Source: Terriglobus albidus (GTDB lineage Bacteria; Acidobacteriota; Terriglobia; Terriglobales; Acidobacteriaceae). From it: DNA of 64,000 nucleotides. Location: assembly GCF_008000815.1 (NCBI RefSeq), contig NZ_CP042806.1, positions 1,426,001 to 1,490,000 on the forward strand, in the 5' to 3' direction. The position numbers were made by a program, and so were the translations under genes. Numbering within the stretch: the first letter of the stretch is position 1; every line of letters begins with the position of its first letter. This document shows, one piece after another, positions 17,866-25,285 of the stretch. The notes under the pieces are model-generated. The model made no database searches and had not been told where the DNA came from. It saw only the letters and a list, made by a program, of their open reading frames with translations.

Positions 17866-18976
17866 GAACGGCCTCCTGCTGGATACGCGACGGTAGATAC
17901 GGCGCAGCGTCAATGACCGATGCCCGGTTGAGAAGCGCATCGATGGCGAGTACGGCCGCTCCAGGAGCATTCGTAATGCCGAGGCCCTCAAAGCCCATGG
18001 CAAGAAACAGCGTATGATCCGCTGTTGGCCCAATGAGAGGAAGCTTGTCCGCCGTCGCGGCGCGATGGCCGGTCCACACGCGAATCCCGGATAGTCCTTT
18101 CAGGTAGGGCATGTACTCGATGGCGCGTTCAAGCATGCTGCGCAGGATGGCATGGTTGATCTCGCGGCTCTCGTCGCCATACTGGCGCGAAGAGCCGATG
18201 AGCAACTGACCGGTAAGCCGGGGTTGTATATTGAACGCCACCGAATCGGCTGTCAGCTTGTGCGCACTCTTCAGATAGCCAAGCTCGACCAACTGGTGAC
18301 TCACCACGCCGGGATACCGATCGGTGATGAGCAGATGTCCCTTCCGTTTTTGAATAGGCAGCGACGGCAGCAGATCGATATGAGCGCCGCTGGCAAGCAG
18401 AATCCGCTCTGCTTCGATCGAGGTGCCATTCGCAAACTGGACACGGCCCTTGCCGCAGCGCACAACCTCATGATCGGAAAGGAGCACCACGCCCAGACGC
18501 CGCGCTTCGGAGAGGAAGTACTCCGCGGCAACGGGGGGATAGAGCACTCCGTCGTCAGGAACTAATAGTGCACCGGCGAGCCCGGAGCGAAGATAGGGCT
18601 CCGCTTCGGCCAGTTCACGGGGATCGAGAACCTGTGAGGCGATGCCCGCGCGGGCGTACGTCGTCTGTTTTGAGAAGACCTCGGCCATCTCTTCGTCATC
18701 GGCCGCAATCCACAGCGTGCCTCGCGACTCATACTCCACGCCTGCGGGAAGTTCCGGAGCCATGGTTCGCCACAAGGATCGTGAGTAAGCTGTGAGTGCA
18801 AGCTGGGCCGGGGAATCGTCCATCACGACGACGTGGCCCATGCCTGCCGCGGTTGTTCCTCCACCGACGACGCCACGTTCCGCGATGACCACCCGCAGGC
18901 CCGCGCGTGCAGCTTCCAGTGCGCACGCGCAGCCGACGATACCGGCGCCGACGATGGCGAGATCAAAACCAGGCAT
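17858..18976 (-). CDS. lhpB: FAD-dependent amine oxidoreductase, D-hydroxyproline dehydrogenase catalytic subunit
   Basis: A 372-residue DAO-superfamily flavoprotein with an N-terminal FAD fold (LAIVGAGIVGCACALEAARA, glycines at 10, 12 and 15). The C-terminal GLGITNAPGAAVLAID segment (about 334-349) is typical of glycine/sarcosine/D-amino-acid oxidases. Together with the two iron-sulfur subunits encoded immediately downstream it matches the heteromeric hydroxy-D-proline dehydrogenase, which oxidises cis-4-hydroxy-D-proline to 1-pyrroline-4-hydroxy-2-carboxylate with electrons passed to the respiratory chain. Its start overlaps the epimerase stop by one base (TAATG), placing substrate-producing and substrate-consuming steps back to back. 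A general D-amino-acid dehydrogenase role is the main alternative. Confidence 0.83.
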   Translation of the reverse strand: MPGFDLAIVGAGIVGCACALEAARAGLRVVIAERGVVGGGTTAAGMGHVVVMDDSPAQLALTAYSRSLWRTMAPELPAGVEYESRGTLWIAADDEEMAEVFSKQTTYARAGIASQVLDPRELAEAEPYLRSGLAGALLVPDDGVLYPPVAAEYFLSEARRLGVVLLSDHEVVRCGKGRVQFANGTSIEAERILLASGAHIDLLPSLPIQKRKGHLLITDRYPGVVSHQLVELGYLKSAHKLTADSVAFNIQPRLTGQLLIGSSRQYGDESREINHAILRSMLERAIEYMPYLKGLSGIRVWTGHRAATADKLPLIGPTADHTLFLAMGFEGLGITNAPGAAVLAIDALLNRASVIDAAPYLPSRIQQEAVHA

Positions 18977-19929
18977 TAGAACGCGATTCCTTTACGGAAG
19001 GGATCGCTGGAATCGAAATAAAGCTTCGACTCGGCTGTAATCCACGCGCGTCCGCTGATGGTCGGAATAACCTGATCGCCGTGTGAAACAACGGAGCCGG
19101 TAAATACCGTCCCAAGAATACCCTCTTGCTTCCACGTCTGCTCTTCGGAAAGTTTGCCTTCGGCGTACAGGCAGGCTAACTTCGCACTCGTGCCCGTGCC
19201 GCAAGGGGAGCGGTCAAACGAAGCGCCCGGGCAGAGGACGAAGTTGCGGCCGGAGTTCGCTGGATCTTCCGGTGCGGAGACCAACTCGATGTGATCGATG
19301 AGTGCGCCGTCGGCTCCGGTGATGCCGTTAGCGATCAAAGCTTCGCGTATTGCCGTGGTCAGCGCGACCAGGGGATTGCGGTTAGCAGCGATGAGCTTCT
19401 GACCGTGACCGTCAACAAGGAAGAACCAATTCCCACCCCAGGCGATATCGCCGGTGAAGGCGCCGTAACCGGGAACCTCGACACGGACTGCTTCGCGATA
19501 CCGGAACGCGGGCACATTGCGTACAGAGACACTGCCATCTGCATGTAGTTCGGTGTGAACATCCCCGACGGGAGTCTCAATCAGGTGCTTGCCTGGGCCA
19601 ATGCGGTTGAGATGAGCCAGCGTGGTGACAAGGCCGATCGTACCGTGGCCGCACATGCCCAGATAGCCGACATCGTTAAAGAAGATGACCCCGGCAGCAG
19701 CCTGGGGATTGACCGGCTTGCAGAGCAATGCTCCGACCATGACTTCGGAGCCGCGGGGCTCACAGACGACGCCGCTGCGGAAGTGATCATACTCAGCTTG
19801 AAAGCGGGCCCGGCGTTCTGCCAGGGGTCCGGATCCCAGATCCGGCCCACCTTCAATGACAACACGGGTCGGTTCTCCCGCCGTGTGAGAGTCCACGACC
19901 GAAATGAAGGCAGGCAGTTGCGATGGCAT
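18976..19929 (-). CDS. lhpA: 4-hydroxyproline 2-epimerase (proline racemase family)
   Basis: The ATG at 19929 gives 317 residues, the usual length of 4-hydroxyproline epimerases. Upstream ATGs at 19977 and 19995 would add 16-22 residues and place a likely operator inside the gene. Both catalytic cysteines are present: Cys93 in MCGHG and Cys243 in SPCGTG. The second excludes trans-3-hydroxyproline dehydratase, which has Thr there. The enzyme interconverts trans-4-hydroxy-L-proline and cis-4-hydroxy-D-proline in the cytoplasm, the entry step of the pathway completed by the genes downstream. It is the first gene of a tightly overlapping operon and is divergent from a GntR-type regulator. Confidence 0.9.
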   Translation of the reverse strand: MPSQLPAFISVVDSHTAGEPTRVVIEGGPDLGSGPLAERRARFQAEYDHFRSGVVCEPRGSEVMVGALLCKPVNPQAAAGVIFFNDVGYLGMCGHGTIGLVTTLAHLNRIGPGKHLIETPVGDVHTELHADGSVSVRNVPAFRYREAVRVEVPGYGAFTGDIAWGGNWFFLVDGHGQKLIAANRNPLVALTTAIREALIANGITGADGALIDHIELVSAPEDPANSGRNFVLCPGASFDRSPCGTGTSAKLACLYAEGKLSEEQTWKQEGILGTVFTGSVVSHGDQVIPTISGRAWITAESKLYFDSSDPFRKGIAF

Positions 19930-19936
19930 GCCTGAA

Positions 19937-19958
19937 TTGTAGACGAAGTTGGATACAA
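19937..19958. promoter_or_regulatory. Putative GntR/FCD operator before the hydroxyproline operon
   Basis: TTGTA (19937-19941) and TACAA (19954-19958) form an inverted repeat with a 12-base spacer, just upstream of the epimerase start and downstream of the divergent regulator promoter. FCD-type GntR regulators typically bind TTGTATACAA-like sites. Similar half-sites appear at 21960-21990. Confidence 0.4.
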
Positions 19959-20013
19959 ATACGCCTTTTTCATTCATGGGTGCCTGTCCGGCCATCGTGC
20001 GCTACAGTAAGAA

Positions 20014-20793
20014 TTGAGAGAAAGATACGTGAAGAAAACCGCTACAGGCCCAACAAAAACCAAGACCGCGGTGCGGACGGTATCTCCAACGGGTGAGCGA
20101 GAGAAAGCCGAGCACGGCACCAGTCTGCTGACCGCGTTCCAGGAGATTCGTGAGCTGATCGTTCACGGCAAGATGTCGCCAGGGACGTGGATTGTGGAAG
20201 CGGACCTGGCGGAGCGTCTGGGCATGAGCCGTACGCCGGTGCGCGCGGCGATCCACTGGCTGCAGCGCGAAGGCTATGTGCTGGAGCAGCGGAACGTAAG
20301 CAAGTCCAGGATGATTGTCTCTCCGCTGACCAAGGAAGATGCCAACGAGCTCTACCTGATTATCGGCAGGCTGGAAGGACTAGCGGGCCGCGGCGCGGCA
20401 CAGGCTTCGGCGGAAGACCGGGAGAAGCTGGCGGACACGCTGGAGAATCTCAATCACAAATTGGCCGCAATCTCCAAGGGCAAGGGACGTACGGCAGATA
20501 TCTTCGACGTGGACCGCGACTTCCATCGGGCCATTGTCCACGCCGGCGCGGGTCCGCGGCTTGCCACGCTGCATGGCGCGGTGGAGCCGCAGGCGGAGCG
20601 CTACTGGCGGTTGTATGCCAGCTCCATCATTACCGATTTGCATATGTCCGTTCGCGAACATGCCGCCATCATTGCGGCAGTGCGTCGCGGGGATGCAGAT
20701 GGTGTAGAGGCCGCATTGCAGAACAACTGGATCAAGGGCGCCGACCGGCTGGGGCACGTCATCGACATCTTTGGAGAACGCGGTAGCTGGTAA
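20014..20793 (+). CDS. GntR-family (FCD domain) transcriptional regulator
   Basis: The frame opens with TTG at 20014 (259 residues); GTG at 20029, preceded by GAGAGAAAG, is an equally likely start and gives 254 residues. A winged helix-turn-helix occupies about residues 40-105 (LIVHGKMSPGTWIVEADLAE, then LGMSRTPVRAAIHWLQREGY). An all-helical FCD ligand-binding domain follows to about 245, with metal/ligand residues in DVDRDFHRAIVHAG and a VREHAAIIAAVRRGD helix. It diverges from the hydroxyproline operon, so it most likely controls that operon and perhaps the reductase and GH43 genes further on, in response to hydroxyproline or an intermediate. The ligand is inferred from position only. Confidence 0.87.
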   Translation: MRERYVKKTATGPTKTKTAVRTVSPTGEREKAEHGTSLLTAFQEIRELIVHGKMSPGTWIVEADLAERLGMSRTPVRAAIHWLQREGYVLEQRNVSKSRMIVSPLTKEDANELYLIIGRLEGLAGRGAAQASAEDREKLADTLENLNHKLAAISKGKGRTADIFDVDRDFHRAIVHAGAGPRLATLHGAVEPQAERYWRLYASSIITDLHMSVREHAAIIAAVRRGDADGVEAALQNNWIKGADRLGHVIDIFGERGSW

Positions 20794-20796
20794 CTC

Positions 20797-20913
20797 TAGA
20801 GCATTTTCCCTGTTGGTGGGTAGCCCGACGAGGGTGTGCAGCGGCGTTTTCATTTGCGGAAAACGCCCATAGATGCGGAAACCCTACTCTACACCTACAG
20901 GGAAAATGCTCTA
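20797..20913. repeat. TA-ended MITE-like element, copy 1
   Basis: A 117-bp element bounded by 22-bp terminal inverted repeats (20797-20818 and 20892-20913) with one mismatch, beginning TAGAGCATTTTCCCTGT. Inside is a second hairpin, GGCGTTTT (20843-20850) / AAAACGCC (20860-20867). It lies three bases after the GntR stop and runs into the 3' end of the convergent reductase. Copy 2 at 39973-40087 has the same architecture. Confidence 0.75.
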
Positions 20914-21933
20914 TCGACCCAGGCCGGCAAGTTCCTCATAGAGCGCAGTCGGAATGTGCACGCCTTCAGCAAGGCTCTTTTTGCGGGCGATATAGCGTCT
21001 CTGCGAGGGCAGCCGCGCGCCCTGCCCGACAATCTGCTGAAACAGCGCCTCCGCTTGATCGGCTGACGCAGGGGTGTCGCTGAACCTGGAACCATCAATT
21101 GCCAGAATCAGTTCGCCTCCAATAGGAGCTGCGCCCGCACCGTTATCCATCAGGAGTGACTCTTTGCTGGTGAGGTCGCCGATGAGGGGACCAGCAAGCA
21201 GCTCCACCATCAGCGCCAGAGCGGAGCCCTTGTGACCTCCGAAGGGGAGCATGGCTCCGGCGGCAATGGCTGCGGGATCGGTAGTAGGGTTTCCATCGCT
21301 ATCAATGCCGCAGCCGGGAGGGAGCTGCCTTCCCCCACGACGATGAAGTTCCAGCTCACCGCGTGCGATGGCGCTGGTGGCGAAGTCGAAGACGAACGGT
21401 TCCTGTCCCGGACGGGGCCATCCAAAGGCAATCGGGTTTGTGCCAAACAGAGGCTGTGTACCACCGGCGGGCGCTACCCAGGCATGGTTTGAGGTCATTG
21501 CAATCGCGACCAGATTTTCGCTGGCAATGGCTTCCACCTCCGGCCAGAGCGCGGCGAAGTGGATACAGCGGTTGAGAGCCAGCGCCGCGATGCCATAGCG
21601 GCGAGCCTTCTCGATCAGGAGCGGCCGGCCGGCTTCGAAGGCAAGCTGTGCAAAGCCACGATCGCCATCCACGCGGACAAGCGACGGCCCCGGTTCCGTG
21701 ACGGTCGGAACCGCATGCCGGTTGATCTTCTCAAGCCGCATACTGCGGACCGCCGAGAGGAGTCGATAGATGCCATGCGCGCCGCAACCATCGCGTTCTC
21801 CTGCAACCAGCGTCTCCGTAACTCCAGGAACCTGCGCAGAGGAAAGACCGTTTTCAAGAAGGATTCCGCTCGCGAAATCTCTCAGCTCGTCGAGGGACAT
21901 GTGAATCATAGCTTTATCAGTCGTCTGGTTCAT
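20911..21933 (-). CDS. lhpD: Ldh-family NAD(P)H-dependent imino acid reductase (DpkA/LhpD-like)
   Basis: A 340-residue member of the malate/L-lactate dehydrogenase (type 2) family. Its motifs are those of delta1-piperideine-2-carboxylate/delta1-pyrroline-2-carboxylate reductases rather than malate dehydrogenases: HFAALWP (about 116-122), LFGTNPIAFGWP (about 153-164), FDFATSAIARGE (about 172-183) and LPFGGHKGSALALMVELL (about 229-246). LhpD reduces 1-pyrroline-2-carboxylate to L-proline in hydroxyproline metabolism. Its location beside the hydroxyproline operon and GntR regulator fits. It converges on the regulator with a MITE between, and its promoter region is shared with the divergent GH43 gene. 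A ureidoglycolate- or sulfolactate-type dehydrogenase is a less likely alternative. Confidence 0.78.
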   Translation of the reverse strand: MNQTTDKAMIHMSLDELRDFASGILLENGLSSAQVPGVTETLVAGERDGCGAHGIYRLLSAVRSMRLEKINRHAVPTVTEPGPSLVRVDGDRGFAQLAFEAGRPLLIEKARRYGIAALALNRCIHFAALWPEVEAIASENLVAIAMTSNHAWVAPAGGTQPLFGTNPIAFGWPRPGQEPFVFDFATSAIARGELELHRRGGRQLPPGCGIDSDGNPTTDPAAIAAGAMLPFGGHKGSALALMVELLAGPLIGDLTSKESLLMDNGAGAAPIGGELILAIDGSRFSDTPASADQAEALFQQIVGQGARLPSQRRYIARKKSLAEGVHIPTALYEELAGLGR

Positions 21934-21959
21934 CCACGGAGCCCTTTAGAAAAACAAAA

Positions 21960-21990
21960 TCGTATACAAAACGATAGAATCATTGTATCG
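21960..21990. promoter_or_regulatory. Putative GntR-type operator between the reductase and GH43 genes
   Basis: The stretch holds GTATAC (21962-21967) inside the inverted repeat TCGT...ACGA (21960-21974), and a second inverted repeat CGATA (21972-21976) / TATCG (21986-21990). The half-site TTGTATC (21983-21989) matches the reverse complement of the site before the epimerase (19952-19958). It ends two bases before the GH43 start codon. Inferred to be bound by the nearby GntR regulator. Confidence 0.4.
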
Positions 21991-21992
21991 CT

Positions 21993-23561
21993 ATGAAGCA
22001 CGTTGCCTGCTGCCTCACCTTTGTCCTTCTCGGTGGTTGCATGTCGTTGCGGTCGCAAACACCCCGCGTGATTCACAGCAAAGGCAATCCTATCCTCGCA
22101 GATGGCGAGTATTACTCGGCCGATCCGGCGCCGTTGGTCGTGGGCGACACGCTCTACATCCTTGCAGGCCGCGATGAGGCGCCTGCCGATGTGAATGACT
22201 TCGCGATGCGGGAGTGGCAACTGCTGTCGACGAAGAGCGTCTCATCCGGTACTTGGATGCACTATCCGGCCATCCTGCGGCCGGAGACGGTGTTCTCATG
22301 GGCAGAGCCCGGGCATGCCTATGCCGGCCAGATCGTTGCTGGAAGAGATGGCCGTTTCTATCTCTACGCGCCAGTACAGCAGGCGCACAGCAGCAACCAG
22401 GATCCCTTTGCGATCGGTGTAGCAGTTGCTAACGGCCCTCTTGGACCGTGGAAGGACGCGCATCCATCGGGGCCTATTGTCTCGCAGTCGATACCGGAAC
22501 GGAACACGATCCAGAACATTGATCCAACGGTAATGGTGGATGAGGACGGACGCGTCTTTCTGTACTGGGGTACTTTCGGCAAGTTACGCAGTATGGAACT
22601 CGAGCAGGATATGGTGACGCCGAAGGCGCCGGAGATCTCAGTTACAACACTCAAGGGTTTCTTTGAAGCTCCGTGGCTTTTTCGCCGCGGTAATACGTAT
22701 TACATGATCTATGCGGCGAATAACGCCGGCCCCGATTCCAATTGCACCCGCGCGATCTATCATGCGTGCATTGCCTATGGGACAGCAAGCAATCCTCTGG
22801 GGCCTTGGACCTATCGCGGCGTGATCCTCGATCCGGTCTCGAGTACAACCTCGCATCCTGGAGCGATTGCTTTCCAGGGAAAGTGGTACCTCGTATATCA
22901 CACGGCAGATGCGAAGGGAGGCGGGCATTTCCGTCGCAGTGTCGCCATCGACGAGATGTCGTGGGATGACAGCTCTAACCCAGCGGGCATCATAAAGGTA
23001 AAACCGACACGTGCTGCAGCGCCGCCGCCCGCGCCGACCAGAAATATGGCTTCTGCCGCAGAAGCACATGCCTCCAATGAGCCGATCCCGGTGCAGTATG
23101 CACTCGCGGCTTTGAACGATGGCATCGTGCGCAGGAACCCTTTGCCACCTGACATGTGGGCATCGTGGTCTCAGCACAATCCGCCAGTGCAGTGGATCGA
23201 ATACGACTGGCCTCACCCAGTGGAACTCAACGGAGCGAGAATCCAGTTCTGGAATGACCAACCCGCAGGATCAAACGTTGGTGTAGCAGCACCGGCATCC
23301 TGGCATCTTGAATATTGGGCAGGGAATCAGTGGAAGCCAGTTGAGAATGCCACAGCCTACGGAACGAAAGCGGATGGCATAAATGAAGTGACCTTCCGGA
23401 CCGTCACGACACGATGCCTGCGCAGTGTCTTTCAGGCGTCGGGCGAAGGCGACGCCTATGCCGCCGTAGCCGTACAGGAGTGGGAGGCACTGACACCGCG
23501 TGCGGTGGTACCGCAAACGCAGACCTCAGCACCTCCCTCTCAGATCAGCCGTTGTTATTAG
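21993..23561 (+). CDS. GH43-like glycoside hydrolase, putative lipoprotein
   Basis: The 522-residue product begins with a lipoprotein-type signal (MKHVACCLTFVLLGGC, Cys16 as lipidation site). The five-bladed propeller domain (about 25-335) shows the three GH43 acids: Asp44 in SADPAPL (base), Asp177 in NIDPTV (pKa modulator) and Glu225 in FEAPWLF (acid). Residues about 370-505 look like a carbohydrate-binding or discoidin-like sandwich (VQWIEYDWPHPVELNGARIQFW). GH43 enzymes are mostly alpha-L-arabinofuranosidases or beta-xylosidases; which applies here is unclear. It is divergent from the LhpD-like reductase and converges on a sulfatase gene nine bases away. Arabinosidase activity would fit the GH127-type enzyme at the window start. 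Confidence 0.8.
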   Translation: MKHVACCLTFVLLGGCMSLRSQTPRVIHSKGNPILADGEYYSADPAPLVVGDTLYILAGRDEAPADVNDFAMREWQLLSTKSVSSGTWMHYPAILRPETVFSWAEPGHAYAGQIVAGRDGRFYLYAPVQQAHSSNQDPFAIGVAVANGPLGPWKDAHPSGPIVSQSIPERNTIQNIDPTVMVDEDGRVFLYWGTFGKLRSMELEQDMVTPKAPEISVTTLKGFFEAPWLFRRGNTYYMIYAANNAGPDSNCTRAIYHACIAYGTASNPLGPWTYRGVILDPVSSTTSHPGAIAFQGKWYLVYHTADAKGGGHFRRSVAIDEMSWDDSSNPAGIIKVKPTRAAAPPPAPTRNMASAAEAHASNEPIPVQYALAALNDGIVRRNPLPPDMWASWSQHNPPVQWIEYDWPHPVELNGARIQFWNDQPAGSNVGVAAPASWHLEYWAGNQWKPVENATAYGTKADGINEVTFRTVTTRCLRSVFQASGEGDAYAAVAVQEWEALTPRAVVPQTQTSAPPSQISRCY

Positions 23562-23570
23562 GACTAGACG

Positions 23571-25043
23571 CTATCGCCGCTCCGGTGGTTCCCACGCCCA
23601 ATCCGGCAACGGACCATGCTGGATTCTCGGCGCGGCTCCCGGAGGCGTGATCTTGCTAGCCTGCCGATTGCGAAGCTCGGCATACTGTGCGCGAGTCGTA
23701 TCCGGGAACGATTCAAGCTGCCGGTCGATCTCAGTGAGAAGACGCTGCACAACATCTTTGTGCCGGTCAGCGATATCGAAACTTTCCATCGGATCTGACG
23801 CAAGGTTGTACAGTTCGGGTTGCGGAAGAAGATAGTGTTCGCGGCCCATTCCCTGATCGTTGATGTAGATCTCGCCGATCCCTTGCGCAATGCGGAGCTT
23901 CCATGGACCGGACCGGATCCCGTGCACCATCTCTCGGCCGCCTGCAGGCGAGAAATACAGCACAGTCCTGTCCTCCATCGTCTTCTGGTGCAGGAAAGCG
24001 GCAGAAACATCGAGGCCATCGATAGGAAGTCGAGGCGCGTCCAGGCTGCACCATTTGGCGAGCGTTGGCAAGACATCGAGGTGTCCGGTCCATGCTTCAC
24101 ATGTCACACCTGCAGGGACATGCTTTGGCCACCGAACAAGAAAGGGGACGCGCACGCCACCTTCGAAGGTCGAACCCTTGCGCCCGCGAGTATTGCCCGG
24201 CGAACCCTGAAACCACGGCCCGTGGTCGCTGGTGAAGATCACGATCGTGTTGTCGTGTTGTCCGCTTTGCTTCAGAGCGTCCATCAGGCGGCCAACGCTC
24301 CAGTCAATCTCTTCGACAGCATCGCCGTAGGCTCCGAATGCTGAACGTCCTCGAAAGGCCTTCGATCCTCGAGCGGGATCGTGCGGATAGGAATAGGCGA
24401 GATAAAGAAAGAATGGTTCGGACGCCGGCTGCGCAAGCAGCTTGAGCGCTTCTTCTGTATAGCGTGGCGTGAGCTCGTCACGATCCGTATCGTTCTCCAG
24501 AGTGTCGCCGTTTCGCATCAGTGGAAGCGGCTGCATATCGTCGCTATAGGGAACGCCATAGAAGGAATCAAAGCCTCGATCTGTCGGGAGATACCCGGCT
24601 TCGTCCCCCAGATGCCACTTGCCGATGGCATGGGTGCGATACCCTTTCGCCTGGAACAGATTTGCAAGTGTCTGCTCCTCTTGCGCCATGGCAACTTTGG
24701 CATGGGGAAACAGGGCTCCTGGAGTGTGGCTGCGAGCTGCATATCGGCCGGTAAGCAGCGCAGCTCGCGATGCCGAACAGATTGGATGCGCTGCATTATG
24801 CCGGGCGCATCGAACTCCTTCCTCCGCCAGATGATCCAGGTTCGGAGTCGGAAGTTTCGATCCGTATGACCCAAGATCGCCATACCCAAGGTCATCGCAG
24901 ATCATGAGAAGGACGTTCGGCTGCCTTCTCTGCGGAGCTGCAGTGTTATGGAGCCGTTGTGATGCATTTGCCTCAGCCGTTACCGCGGGCGCGAGGATTG
25001 AAGCCGCTAACGATTTCAGAAAATCTCTTCTGTTATTGCTCAT
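23571..25043 (-). CDS. Tat-exported type I sulfatase
   Basis: The ATG at 25043 (490 residues) puts the twin-arginine signal NRRDFLKSLAA right at the N-terminus; an ATG at 25076 would add 11 residues. The formylglycine site is Cys89 in CSASRAALLTGR, matching the C-x-A-x-R form of the sulfatase motif. The metal-binding Asp pair lies in MICDDLGYGDLG, and further ligands in FTSDHGPW. Type I sulfatases hydrolyse sulfate esters and need conversion of Cys to formylglycine. The enzyme that does this is encoded about 240 bases upstream on the same strand. Substrate unknown. Confidence 0.87.
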   Translation of the reverse strand: MSNNRRDFLKSLAASILAPAVTAEANASQRLHNTAAPQRRQPNVLLMICDDLGYGDLGSYGSKLPTPNLDHLAEEGVRCARHNAAHPICSASRAALLTGRYAARSHTPGALFPHAKVAMAQEEQTLANLFQAKGYRTHAIGKWHLGDEAGYLPTDRGFDSFYGVPYSDDMQPLPLMRNGDTLENDTDRDELTPRYTEEALKLLAQPASEPFFLYLAYSYPHDPARGSKAFRGRSAFGAYGDAVEEIDWSVGRLMDALKQSGQHDNTIVIFTSDHGPWFQGSPGNTRGRKGSTFEGGVRVPFLVRWPKHVPAGVTCEAWTGHLDVLPTLAKWCSLDAPRLPIDGLDVSAAFLHQKTMEDRTVLYFSPAGGREMVHGIRSGPWKLRIAQGIGEIYINDQGMGREHYLLPQPELYNLASDPMESFDIADRHKDVVQRLLTEIDRQLESFPDTTRAQYAELRNRQASKITPPGAAPRIQHGPLPDWAWEPPERR

Positions 25044-25111
25044 GTCTTCCACGGGAATCTTAGAAGAGGAGCCCATGGCATTCTGCCCGGACTCCCCTCG
25101 GTGTGAATCGC

Positions 25112-25275
25112 TCAGAACGTAACTTTGGCGGCGAACTGGAACTGCCGTGCTGCTGAACCCGCCGCCGTAGAGGTACTGACGCCGAAGTTACCCGCCCCGG
25201 TGGCAACATAACGTCCATTCGCATCGGGAGGGCTCAATGCTGTTCCCGGAAGCTGGCGGGTGATCGCAGAACGCC
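25112..25275 (-). pseudogene. Remnant of an Oar-type TonB receptor C-terminus
   Basis: Read on the minus strand, this stretch encodes about 54 codons ending in GSAARQFQFAAKVTF and a TGA stop. That is the characteristic last beta-strand of Oar-type receptors (compare RLVQFAAKLIF at the end of the receptor at 44194). Immediately upstream the frame meets TGA and TAG stops, and the rest of the receptor is gone, replaced by the formylglycine-generating enzyme gene. It is most likely the scar of a deletion that removed a receptor from this sulfatase locus. Confidence 0.7.
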
Positions 25276-25285
25276 TTGTACATCA

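Noticed and set aside
18976-19929. trans-3-hydroxyproline dehydratase
   Set aside because: The second catalytic position is Cys (Cys243), not Thr, so epimerase/racemase chemistry is expected.
20911-21933. Malate/lactate dehydrogenase as the function of the Ldh-family gene
   Set aside because: HFAALWP and FGTNPIAF segments and the neighbours fit imino-acid reductases of the DpkA/LhpD type better.
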